Below the pieces are notes generated by a model. That model ran no database searches, was not told the origin of the DNA, and saw nothing but the letters and a program-made list of their open reading frames with translations. Shown here in pieces: positions 8,635 to 17,187 of a stretch of DNA of 33,168 nt. The position numbers and the translations under genes are program-made. How positions within the stretch are numbered: position 1 is the first letter of the stretch; each line of letters starts with the position of its first letter. The DNA comes from Sporisorium sorghi (taxonomy: Eukaryota > Basidiomycota > Ustilaginomycetes > Ustilaginales > Ustilaginaceae), in NCBI GenBank assembly GCA_023212695.1, contig JALCCG010000238.1, forward strand, positions 1-33,168. Direction: 5' to 3'.

Positions 8635-10347
8635 TTAACGCGACTGGTTGCCGTGGTCGATCATCTCGTTGTAGCCCACCACCTCTTCCTCGTTGAGCGA
8701 CGAGCCGGCGACGCTCATGTGGCCTCGGTGGTCGGCGGCATCGGGCGTGTACAGCGACCTCGAGCTCTGCGCCGTCGCATCCGTCATGGCCGTCGCAGCT
8801 CCACCAGCGGCGCGAAGCGAAGCATAGTGCTTCATGGCCTCGTCCGGCGATGCAAAGTTCGAAGGCGGCTGCGCCATGCCCGTCTGTGCCGAAACCGTCT
8901 GCTGGTAGTGTTGGTGGTTGATGTATCCATCCTGGCTGCTGCCGCTCGACACGCGACGCTGCTGCTGAGCGGCACCGTCAAACATGTCGTGACCATCGCT
9001 GCCCTCGCGTCCCGACTGAAGCATGCTCAGCGCAGGGTAGGCGAGCATCGAGTTGCGCACGTTGGCATCCAGGCTCTGTCGCATACGGTCCACGTCGTGG
9101 GCGCCAAGCGGACGAGGACCCTCGTTCTGAGTAGGGCTCATGAGCACCTCGTCGTCGTCGTCGTCCTCCTCCTCCTCCTCAGCGTGTCGCATCTCGTCAG
9201 CGCCAGCGTAGACGAGGCCGTCCGAGAAGCGCGACCCACGACGCGCATCCTGGCTGGCACGGTAGCGCGCGTCCACCTCGGGCACGGCGGGCGCGTCGGG
9301 GTCGTAGTACGAGTCGACGAGTTGGGAACGGCGCGTGGGAAAGCTGATGCGCGAGACGCGGTCGCCACGCGTGTTGTCGGCAAACGAGATGCGAGAAGTG
9401 CGGTTGCCCTGCTCATACATTGACATTCCTCGAGGTCTGGCCTCGCGCATCTCGTCTTCGGTGGCCAAGGCGGGGGTGATGTCTTCCATCTGTCGGGGCA
9501 CGCGAGCGCCAGCGCCACGGCCGGCAAAGTTTGCGTTGACGTCCATGTCGCGCGAAGCACGCGCAAGATACGAGGCGGGGCGAGTGCCAGGGATGGGACC
9601 GGCGGAACCGTCACCACCGGAAGTCCAGTCGACCGAGATCCTGCTCATGCGCTTGTCCATGTGCTCCGCCCAGTCGACGGTCTTGTTGAAGCGCCTGATG
9701 TGGAGACGACGGATGCCGAGACCGAGGACGACGGCGAGGACGACGAGCGGGCAGACGATGGCGGCGGTCTTACCGGCAGGGGTAAGGTGACCATTCTCGA
9801 GGAAAGCAGTCTTGACCGAGTTGGAGAGCTTGCCAAAGAAGGACTCGGCCTTGCCAGCGCCGCCCTGGTTGGGCACGTCGTAGTTGGCGGTGAAGGTGGG
9901 GCCCATGGGGTTGGACGAGTCCCAAGGCTCGTTTCCGGAGGGGACAATGTTGAACGAGACGGGGACGGACGAGTTGTGGCTGAGGTCGCGACCCCACCAG
10001 CGAGGGTCGAGTTTGGTCTCGTAGAGCTGCTGAGACTTGGGGATGCCCTGGAAGACGTGGATGGGGAGGTACTGGTTGGGCATGGAGGGCGAGTAGACGT
10101 AAATGTCGATCTTGTTGACGGTGTCGTCAAGGCAGGACTGGTCCCAACGGATGTCGGTGACGTTGGTGACCTGGACCTCCTGGCCGCTGGCAGGGCTGAC
10201 GTAGAGACCGCCGGCAAGACATTGAGCCGAGTTGTCAATGGTGGAGGCGGACTGGCGCTTGACGATGCGCTTGTTGGAGGGCTGGACCTTGCGCTGCTTG
10301 AGCTGCTGGTGATGGTGGTGCATGTGGGAGCGAGTGTCGAGCGTCAT
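8635..10347 (-). CDS. Single-pass membrane protein with small cysteine-paired ectodomain
   Basis: The intronless gene encodes 570 residues. Residues 1-31 are His-, Lys- and Arg-rich and end in a Lys-Arg pair (30-31) like a Kex2 site. Residues 40-165 look like a folded domain: CLAGGLYVSPASGQEVQVTN, a likely C43-C72 pair, sequons at N62 and in HNSS, and the stretch WDSSNPMGPTFTANYD. This layout recalls the beta-sandwich ectodomains of Kre9/Knh1-like fungal wall proteins, but that is a weak resemblance. One membrane helix (about 194-214) is followed by RRLHIRR and a long Ser/Arg-rich, presumably cytosolic tail with an acidic EEEEEDDDDD patch. No signal peptide is visible, and no other ATG lies in the C/T-rich leader back to about 10740, so N-terminal translocation would need a reverse signal anchor. 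Function unknown. Confidence 0.75.
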   Translation of the reverse strand: MTLDTRSHMHHHHQQLKQRKVQPSNKRIVKRQSASTIDNSAQCLAGGLYVSPASGQEVQVTNVTDIRWDQSCLDDTVNKIDIYVYSPSMPNQYLPIHVFQGIPKSQQLYETKLDPRWWGRDLSHNSSVPVSFNIVPSGNEPWDSSNPMGPTFTANYDVPNQGGAGKAESFFGKLSNSVKTAFLENGHLTPAGKTAAIVCPLVVLAVVLGLGIRRLHIRRFNKTVDWAEHMDKRMSRISVDWTSGGDGSAGPIPGTRPASYLARASRDMDVNANFAGRGAGARVPRQMEDITPALATEDEMREARPRGMSMYEQGNRTSRISFADNTRGDRVSRISFPTRRSQLVDSYYDPDAPAVPEVDARYRASQDARRGSRFSDGLVYAGADEMRHAEEEEEDDDDDEVLMSPTQNEGPRPLGAHDVDRMRQSLDANVRNSMLAYPALSMLQSGREGSDGHDMFDGAAQQQRRVSSGSSQDGYINHQHYQQTVSAQTGMAQPPSNFASPDEAMKHYASLRAAGGAATAMTDATAQSSRSLYTPDAADHRGHMSVAGSSLNEEEVVGYNEMIDHGNQSR

Positions 10348-11048
10348 GATGGGCAGCTGAGTTTAAGTAAAGAGCAAGGTGGTGCAGAGGTTGGCGTCGA
10401 ATCGATGATGCGCGTGGTAAAAGAACGTGGAGATAGGGCTGAGTTGGTGTTGTTGGTAGTGTCGGTGGTGATTATCGATGTCGTTGCGACTTGATTGGGT
10501 GGGGAGATAGGCAAGACGGATCCGAGGTGGAGAGGAAGGGGAACGAGCGAGATGGTGGAGTGAAGAGTGGGAAGGGAAGGTGCAAAAAAAGATGAGACGA
10601 GATGATGGCAGTGTCGTCGTCGTCGACTGCTGACTCTCGAGGCTCAGTCAAGTCAAAGAGGATCGTCGCGGTGCAGACGCTCTGCTTCCAAGCCTGGCAA
10701 GCAAGCCAAGAGCGACGACAAAAGAGCGCGCAATTCAACACGGCACAGCAAACAGAGAGAAAGGGGAAAAAGAAACAGGATCGACAGACGCAACAACTCG
10801 AGCGGGCACTTGAGCAGAGCTTTCCTCTTGAAAGGAAAGAAAAAAAGGGGGGGGCAATCGAGAGTTGACGGTGCCAGCGCCAGCAGCGTCGACAAAGAAA
10901 CACAAACTCTCTCGAAGAAACACCAATCGGGGAGGCACTGGAGCAGTGACGAGCCGCAGTTCGGGCACCTTGGCCGAGCGGAAGTAGTGGCTGGAATTCT
11001 GTCGACTCGAGACACGCACCCTGCCTGTCACTTGAAAGATGATCGACC

Positions 11049-11069
11049 AAAAAAAAAAAAAAAAAAAAA
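11049..11069 (+). repeat. 21-nt poly(A) tract
   Basis: Uninterrupted A21 in the middle of the divergent promoter region, about 700 bp upstream of either start codon. Confidence 0.9.
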
Positions 11070-11424
11070 GTCATCCAGCTCTGCTCAAGTGCCAGAAATT
11101 GCGATGCAGTTTGAAATGCAAGGCTTGTTTGGAACGCGTTTTGTTTTTCAATTCGAAAGAAGCACGAGCTTTCGTTGAACTCTTGGACGGGATTCCGCGC
11201 ACGCCGCTTTGCCTCGCTCGCTCCTGCCCAACGTAATTTACAGTACAGCTGAGCGTCACCTCAGCGCGCGAGGAAGACCATGCCAACCGACAAAACTGCT
11301 TCTGGAATGCCTGCCTCGCAGCGTGCCTGACCCAAGAGGATGATGCTGTTCGGCACGGTCTCACGACCAAAGCGCGTCGCTCTGCAACAGCAGCTGCGGT
11401 GGTTCTGTGCATTGTATCATGGCT

Positions 11425-11447
11425 GAGGGCGAGGGCGAGGGCGAGGG
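11425..11447 (+). repeat. GAGGGC tandem hexamer
   Basis: The hexamer GAGGGC is repeated three times plus a partial copy, in non-coding DNA upstream of NOP12. Confidence 0.8.
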
Positions 11448-11576
11448 ACCGTTGGTGGCTGGCTAACTGGTTGGCTGCCGTGTCCCGCTTTCCCCGTTGC
11501 TGCAAGAAGGCTGCAAACCGACTGCATCGCCTCTGCGTTGTGCAGCTGGAAGTCGCTCTTTCGAAGCGATTTTATT

Positions 11577-11583
11577 TATAAAG
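11577..11583 (+). promoter_or_regulatory. TATA-like box of NOP12
   Basis: TATAAAG lies 254 bp before the NOP12 ATG inside an AT-rich island. The same heptamer precedes the F-box/RCC1 gene at 30158. Confidence 0.4.
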
Positions 11584-11667
11584 TGTTAGATTAGGCAGAC
11601 CATCTTTTCGTACGACAAGTTCACAGTGTGGGGAACAGCTTCGGAAAACGGCGACTTTTTTTTTTTT

Positions 11668-11706
11668 GACTTTTTTTTTTTTTTTTTCTTCTCAAAAAAA
11701 AAAGTC
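11668..11706. repeat. GAC-T10 / A10-GTC inverted repeat
   Basis: The left arm GAC plus ten T (11668-11680) pairs perfectly with ten A plus GTC (11694-11706), a 13-bp stem with a 13-nt pyrimidine loop. A second GAC-T12 block sits directly upstream (11653-11667). It lies 131 bp before the NOP12 start codon, so it could be a promoter element or a leader hairpin. Confidence 0.8.
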
Positions 11707-11836
11707 AATTTTTGTCGAGGAAATTTCGGTTTTCTTGCGCAGCTGCAGAAGAGCAAAATCGGAAACCCTTGCTTTCGCCACCTTTGTCACCCACCACCTT
11801 GATCCACCTTGCACCATCTTTAGCACATCATTCAAG

Positions 11837-12571
11837 ATGGCCAGGAAGCAAAAGAAGGCCGAAGCTGCAAAGACATTGGCGGTCGCAGAGGTGACGCCAG
11901 CTGCCACCATTCCAGCCAACTTTGACTCGGAGCTCGATGCCCTTTTCAAGGCTGCCCCTCCAGCACCCGTTCCAACAGCAACTACCGCTGCTACAGCCGC
12001 AACAACAGCCGCTAGCACGTCTACAGCGGGACCTTCAAAGAAGCGCAAAGCTGTTCAGCAACAGGTCGAAGAAGAGGACAGCGACGATGATGTCGCTCAA
12101 GAGGACGATGATGATGACGATGATGTAGAGATGGAGGAGGGCGACGGTGACCTCTCCAGCATCGACGAGTCCCTCGATGACGAAGGATCTTTGCTCTACA
12201 GCCAGAGCGAAGACGAAGCGTCCGACAAGGAGGACCTTGACGTTGACGTTGACGACGAGGACGAGGAAGACGACAACGAGCCCTATGTTCCCCCTCAGCA
12301 CGAGTCTGTCACCAAGGCACAGGCTGCAGAGCCAGCCAAGAACCCCAAAAAGACGTTCCAGGAAGAGCCCGAACCCTCCGAGCTACGTGATCAGCGCACC
12401 CTCTTCATCGGCAACCTCCCCATCGAGGTCGCCCAGACACGCTCCTTGCAGCGCAAGCTCATCTCGTTCATCGAGTCCTTCTCACCCTACCCCATCCTCA
12501 CCAAGGCTCACGCCCTTCGCTTCCGCTCCGTCGCTTTCTCCACGCCCACCGTCCACCTCGATGCCGACGAA

Positions 12572-12604
<33 letters not shown>

Positions 12605-14152
12605 ACTACCAGCAAGAAGAAGAAGAAGAAGGGCAAGGCCAAGGAGCGTAGCCAGAACTACCGCGAAGCCGTCGCTGCCGTCGAAGGTGGCGAGAATGCC
12701 AAGGCTCCGCTCACAGCGCAACAGAAGCGCAAGATCGCTTTCATCAACAAGGACTTCCACGAAAAGGCCAAGAGCGTCTCTGCGTACGTCACCATCGCTC
12801 ATCCCAAAGCCGTCCTCGAGCACCTCCGCGAGATCGCACCGCCCAAGTCCAAGGCGAAAGGCGCTGCGGCTGCAGACATCCAAATCGACTCGAGACTCAC
12901 CGGCTCGGTGCTCGCCGCGTTGATCGCTTCGTTTGCCGACGGACAAGAGTTCCAGGGCCGCCATGTGCGCGTCGATCTCGTCAAGTCGATAGCCCCCAGC
13001 GAAGTGCTCGCCTCGGGCCTTGAAAAAGTCAAGACCTTCGACGGCATCGTCGCCGGCTCCAGCAGCTCCATTGTCGATCCCAAGAGCACCCTCTTCGTCG
13101 GCAATCTCGATTTCCAAGTGGACGAAGAAGAGGTGCGTGCCTCTTTCGAAGCGCTGCTCGTCGAAGAGCTCGGCTCGGCCGGCGACGCCATCACCATCCC
13201 CATCACGGGTCTCGACGGCGAACCGGCGCCCAAGCAGCTGCTCGACTCGCTGTCGCAGGAATTCCCCTTCGTCGCGGCCGAAAAGCGCAAGGCGACCGAG
13301 TCTGTGGTGCGCAACGCCGAGTACGTCCGTTCGGTGCGCCTCGTGCGCGATGCCGGCACGCAGATGGGCAAAGGCATCGGCTACGTGCGCTTTGTCTCGC
13401 AGCAGTGTGTCGACGAGGTCATGGCGGTGTACAATGCCGAGCAGGCGTCCTTGGAGTCGGTCAAGGGCGTCAAGGGTAGTCTGGGTGCTTCGGCTGCCAT
13501 TGCTCAAGGTGGGAAGGAGTTCAAGCGTCGATTGAAGCTCAGAGGTCGACCTATCCGCGTGGCATACTGCAAGGCGCAGACCAAGACGTCGGCGCCGCAA
13601 GCTCGGTCTAAAAGGAACAGCAGCGCCGCTGAGGGTGATGCACAGCAGGAACCGACGACGCCGCAACGCAAGTCGCCGCGCTACGAGCGTTCCAGCGGCG
13701 CACCCACGCCCAACGGCACATCGCCGCACGTGCTGGGCAAGCGTCAACGTGCTGCTGCGTCCGGTCCGACCAAGATCGTCCCCGGCAGCCCTACGGCTGC
13801 ACGATCAACTAATCCGGCTGATATCGCCAAAAAGGCCGAGCTGTACGCGACGCTGTCCAAGGAGCAGCGCAAGCAGATGAAGAAGGACGACCAGGACCGA
13901 GTCAACCGTAGGATGGCCAAGAAGAACAAGAAGTTGGGTAGCGGCGGTGGAGCGGGCGCGCAGAAGGGTAAAGTCGACAAGAGCCTGCTGGCCGAGGGCG
14001 AGAAGGCGAGGAGCAAGGAGAGGGTCAAGCTGCGTCAGCCGGCTGGTGGGGCGGCTGGGAATGCGGCCAAGCGCTTCAAGAGCGGCAGCGGCGGTGGGCA
14101 GAAGAATGGCCCTCCGAGAAGGGCAGGAGGAGGCGCTAAGGGCGGCAAGTGA
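11837..14152 (+). CDS. NOP12: NOP12/RBM34, nucleolar RNA-binding protein
   Basis: From the ATG at 11837 (context TTCAAGATGG) the gene encodes 771 residues without introns. The N-terminus has AT-rich linkers and acidic tracts. RRM1 begins with RNP2 LFIGNL near 189 and has RNP1-like VSAYVTIAHP near 313-323; between them is an insertion with about 14 acidic residues then a lysine run. RRM2 has LFVGNL near 419 and GKGIGYVRFV near 512-521, with a second insertion of about 50 residues before its second strand. The basic tail carries Gly/Lys stretches. The order RRM1, DGQEFQGRHVRVDLV, RRM2 matches yeast Nop12 and human RBM34, nucleolar factors of pre-60S rRNA maturation (5.8S region). The frame stays open upstream of this ATG but begins with a non-ATG codon and covers the T/A hairpin, so it is leader. 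Larger than yeast Nop12 (about 460 residues) mainly through low-complexity inserts. Confidence 0.9.
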
Positions 14153-14327
14153 TTCGTCGTGCGCCCACAACGTCTTCATCTCTGTTTAACACAACCACTC
14201 CCACCTCTGTGTGCTGCTGTTCTCGACCTGTGCTCACACCATCAACCTCAAACGTCACCGAGCCCCTCTTGATATCGCGCTGAAGAAATGCGCAACTGGC
14301 ACTAAATCTATTGCGCAACGTTTGTGT
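14153..14327. other. Convergent 3' spacer
   Basis: Only 175 bp separate the stop codons of NOP12 (+) and the DHA1 transporter (-), so their 3' UTRs probably overlap. Confidence 0.7.
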
Positions 14328-16103
14328 CTAGGACTTGTCCCTCCTCGCCCGCTCCTCGGCCTCCCTCTGGAGCGCCTGGCTAATCTTGCTCCTCGCCCTG
14401 ATCTGCTTCCCGTACCTAAACAGCACGAACGGCACCGCGCCCAGCACCGCGCCCAAGCACGCCGACAGCGTGCTCGCCCACTGGTAGCCCAGTCCGAGGT
14501 AGAGTTTCTCGACGAAGAGTGGAAACATGAATGCAAAGATGTTCCTCGCGAAGCTCTGGGCCGCCAACGCCGAGCTGGCGTACTGCAGATACGTATCTGC
14601 CAAGAACAGGAAGCACGAGAGGTAAATAGCGTAGATGCTCGTCATAAGCACGACGATGCCGACGATGGGACCGGCCATCGAGGTGTGGGGGAAGCTTGTC
14701 CAGGCGTAGATGAAGCAGCCTACGGGGAAGAAGACGCCGGCGACGCAGGCGGCGTACAGGCGCGCCTCGGGGCCCTTGGTCGCAACGTTGCGGCGGTACA
14801 GCCGTTCCTGGAGCGGGTTGAGGAGGTTTCCGAGCACGGCTGCTGCTGCGATCGAGAGAAAGACCAAGCCGTTCTGGCCGGGGGTGTAGCCGTGCTGTGC
14901 GGTGACCAGGCCGATCGAGCTGAGCAGCATGTACATGAACCCCCATGTGAACGCAATCCACAGCGAGAACGCCGTCACGATCGGCTCTTTTACCAAGAAC
15001 GCAAGCGGGCGGGTGAGCGAGTTGCGCATCAGCACGCTGACGGACGCGCGCTCGAGTTCCGCCCGTGCCTTGTACCGCCCATCCCCCGTGCTTTTACGGA
15101 GTGCCGCCGCCCTGCGCGTCAGGATGATGCTCCCCCGCGTCTCGCGCAGGAACACCAGCAGAAGGAGCAGGAAAACCCCCGTGTAGATCGCCTGGATGTA
15201 CTGGATCCACCTCCACCCCAGATCCTGACGCTGCTCGACCCACCCCGCCCAAACCGGCCCTATACCCGTCCCGAATATCGCCCCCGTCGCAAACAGCGCC
15301 ATCGGCTGCCCCCTCTCGCTACTCTCCCAAATATCCGATATCGTACCCCCCACCATCGTACTGCCCGTACTCCCAAACGCACCCTGCAGAAACCGCAACA
15401 CCACCACCGTGCCCACATTATCCGCCCGCCCCAACCCCACAAACAGCACCGTGTAGCACAAATGACACACCAAATACATCGGGTTGCGCCCAAACACTTC
15501 GGAGAGCGGCGCGAGCACCAGCGGCGGCAGCGCGAACCCGAGCGGGTAGATGGCGATGCCGAGTAAGCTGAGCTCGTGGTTGGTGATGGAGAGGTCGCGC
15601 TCCATGGAGGCGATGCCGGGCACGTAGGCGGATGCGGTGGCGGCGACCTCGGCGGTGAACAGCACGCCGAGGATGGTGATGCACCACTTGCGGGTTTTGC
15701 TCAGGTTGAACGGGTTTTCGGGGTCACCGGGGGAAAAGTCGACCCAGATCACGCCGCTGTCCGCCTGCGCCTGCAGCAGCGACGGGTCCGCTTGGGGCAC
15801 TTTTTCCAGGTCATGCTCCGCATCTGCGCTAGGTGGTGGCGCGATGCGCTCGGCGGAAGCGCGATGCAGTGCGGACGGTGTCGGAGCGGGTTGCTTCTGA
15901 TGAGCAGGGTCGTCGACGATGGTGCTGTGCGAAGCAGGCGAATCTTGTTGGATGTGGGAGGAGAGCGAGTCGGTGCGGCTGCGCGACGAGGACGCCGGGC
16001 GCGTCATGATGCTATTCGGCGTGCTTACACCCTCTGCACCAAAGTCGAGTGCGTCAAGATGCGATGCTGGTGGAAGAGACGCCATGTGTGATGAAGAAGC
16101 CAT
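14328..16103 (-). CDS. MFS transporter, DHA1 drug:H+ antiporter type
   Basis: The intronless gene encodes 591 residues: a hydrophilic, presumably cytosolic N-terminus of about 138 residues and then twelve predicted membrane segments. Family motifs are visible: PENPFNLSKTRKW just before the first helix, a motif-A variant LAPLSEVFGRNPMY in loop 2-3, RFLQGAFGSTGSTMVGGTI in the fourth segment region, the GWRWIQYIQAI segment typical of DHA1, and an ERLYRRN element after helix 8. Relatives include fungal polyamine exporters (Tpo1-Tpo4) and fluconazole exporters (Flr1-like); the substrate cannot be read from sequence. The start at 16103 has the context ACCATGG. A TATATAAG box lies about 95 bp upstream, and a CT microsatellite precedes that. 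It is convergent with NOP12. Confidence 0.9.
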   Translation of the reverse strand: MASSSHMASLPPASHLDALDFGAEGVSTPNSIMTRPASSSRSRTDSLSSHIQQDSPASHSTIVDDPAHQKQPAPTPSALHRASAERIAPPPSADAEHDLEKVPQADPSLLQAQADSGVIWVDFSPGDPENPFNLSKTRKWCITILGVLFTAEVAATASAYVPGIASMERDLSITNHELSLLGIAIYPLGFALPPLVLAPLSEVFGRNPMYLVCHLCYTVLFVGLGRADNVGTVVVLRFLQGAFGSTGSTMVGGTISDIWESSERGQPMALFATGAIFGTGIGPVWAGWVEQRQDLGWRWIQYIQAIYTGVFLLLLLVFLRETRGSIILTRRAAALRKSTGDGRYKARAELERASVSVLMRNSLTRPLAFLVKEPIVTAFSLWIAFTWGFMYMLLSSIGLVTAQHGYTPGQNGLVFLSIAAAAVLGNLLNPLQERLYRRNVATKGPEARLYAACVAGVFFPVGCFIYAWTSFPHTSMAGPIVGIVVLMTSIYAIYLSCFLFLADTYLQYASSALAAQSFARNIFAFMFPLFVEKLYLGLGYQWASTLSACLGAVLGAVPFVLFRYGKQIRARSKISQALQREAEERARRDKS

Positions 16104-16195
16104 GGTCTGTCTAAGCGTGCAAACTCGAGTGTCGCCTCTTGAAAGTTCAGCGGCTTTGCATGCATGCGACGTCCGACCGGTGCGAGGTCGCCGCG

Positions 16196-16203
16196 CTTAT
16201 ATA
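16196..16203 (-). promoter_or_regulatory. TATA box of the DHA1 transporter
   Basis: The minus strand reads CTATATAAGC, with TATATAAG 93-100 bp before the ATG at 16103. This is a good TATA consensus at a sensible distance. Confidence 0.6.
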
Positions 16204-16249
16204 GCCTGCGTTCCGAGCACCGAGCGTAGACGGCGGTGATAGTGGTGGT

Positions 16250-16279
16250 GAGAGAGAGAAAGAGAGAGAGAGAGAGAGA
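16250..16279. repeat. GA/CT microsatellite
   Basis: About 15 GA units, with one interruption by AA, lie just upstream of the transporter TATA box. Confidence 0.9.
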
Positions 16280-16387
16280 CGAGGCGTTTCGGCCTAAACT
16301 TGTCCTCGCAAACTCGGGCAAAAAGCCGGCCAGAAAAAAAAGCTGCAAGGGCACTACACGAGTCTGCAAAGACGTCCGGCAAACGTC

Positions 16388-16427
16388 AAAAAAAAAAAAA
16401 CAAAAAACAAAAAACAAAAAACAAAAA
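16388..16427 (+). repeat. A13 run and AAAAAAC tandem repeat
   Basis: An A13 run is followed by several CAAAAAA units in the distal promoter of the DHA1 transporter. It is low-complexity DNA. Confidence 0.85.
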
Positions 16428-16684
16428 GCGCGCCAGTGAAAGGGTAAACCAAAATGGATAAACCGGACACGGAGCATGGCGGATTTGCATGACTATCACC
16501 GCGCGGCACAGTCACCTTTCATCACGAACAACGGTTGACACTTTCATCAGGCCCACCATTGTCATGCTCGACTGCTCGGTATCCGCTTCGGCTATACAGG
16601 CCGATGCGATCATGCTGCTGGTCGGACATTTGCTCGGAGTACTGTAGATAAGGATGGCTGCTGTTTGCCATCGATTATCAGCTT

Positions 16685-16706
16685 AAAAAAAAAAAAAAAA
16701 AAAAAA
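16685..16706 (+). repeat. 22-nt poly(A) tract
   Basis: Uninterrupted A22 between the DHA1 promoter and the tRNA gene. Confidence 0.9.
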
Positions 16707-16932
16707 CTTTCTACCGTTTCAAAGTGCGACTGACTCACAGTTTACGCCTTTGACGTCGAGCTGTCTATTCTACCAGCTGTTCTGCAAGGCAACGGACTTG
16801 GAAGGCGTGATACCGAGTCACAGAGGCTGGACATAGACAATCGTCATCCGGTCACAATCCAATGCCGAGCTCGTGGGGCGGGCCAATCCATTCGGCAATG
16901 CATCGTCCCAGCGGTGCGAGGAAGTGCAGCTG

Positions 16933-16940
16933 ATATAAAT
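16933..16940 (+). promoter_or_regulatory. TATA-like element upstream of tRNA-Ala
   Basis: ATATAAAT begins 35 bp before the mature tRNA 5' end. Upstream TATA elements at this distance position TFIIIB at tRNA genes in several fungi. Confidence 0.4.
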
Positions 16941-16967
16941 GCAATGTCTTCTACACCCTCTGTGGTT

Positions 16968-17058
16968 GGGGGTTTAGCTCAGTTGGTAGAGCGTTCGCTT
17001 AGCATTTTCGTATTATCTAAATTGCGAAAGGTCGCGTGTTCGACTCATGCAGTCTCCA
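16968..17058 (+). tRNA. tRNA-Ala(AGC) with an 18-nt intron
   Basis: A full cloverleaf can be drawn. The acceptor stem pairs GGGGGTT with AGTCTCC and includes the G3-U70 pair that specifies alanine. The D arm is GCTC/GAGC (B-box partner A box TAGCTCAGTTGG). The anticodon stem TTCGC/GCGAA encloses a loop with anticodon AGC at 17001-17003. The T arm GCGTG/CATGC encloses TTCGACT, the B box. The discriminator is A at 17058. An 18-nt intron (17005-17022) follows position 37, the canonical place. CCA is not encoded, as expected in eukaryotes. A T16 run starts 8 nt downstream. The gene is convergent with the Coq11-Coq10 gene. Confidence 0.95.
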
Positions 17059-17065
17059 CTCTTTC

Positions 17066-17081
17066 TTTTTTTTTTTTTTTT
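17066..17081 (+). terminator. RNA polymerase III T-run terminator
   Basis: A run of 16 T begins 8 nt after the tRNA 3' end; RNA polymerase III stops at T runs of four or more. Confidence 0.85.
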
Positions 17082-17187
17082 CTTTTTCTTTCCCTCACAC
17101 CTCTCAAAGACACACCGACACGCCATCGACTCAAACGCATGACCATCTTGTCAATAGTATTACATTGCTTTGCATTCGCGACGACTC

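Larger units (their letters stand above)
10348..11836. other. Divergent promoter region of membrane protein gene and NOP12
   Basis: The two flanking genes are transcribed away from each other. On the left, the minus-strand leader (10348 to about 10600) is C/T-rich. In the middle are an A21 run (11049-11069) and a GAGGGC hexamer repeat (11425-11447). On the right are a TATAAAG box (11577-11583) and T/A tracts forming a hairpin just before NOP12. No gene is supported inside. Confidence 0.6.
16104..16967. other. Promoter of the DHA1 transporter and tRNA upstream DNA
   Basis: This 864-bp region carries, from left to right, a GCATGCATGC palindrome (16158-16167), a TATA box (16196-16203), a GA/CT microsatellite (16250-16279), A-rich repeats (16388-16427), an A22 run (16685-16706) and a TATA-like element before the tRNA (16933-16940). 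No protein gene is supported. Confidence 0.6.

Noticed and set aside
12482..13747. 421-codon frame antisense to NOP12
   Set aside because: Shadow of NOP12; both RRMs are on the plus strand.
14211..15566. 451-codon plus-strand frame opposite the DHA1 transporter
   Set aside because: Hydrophilic Arg/His/Gln-rich mirror of the helices on the minus strand.
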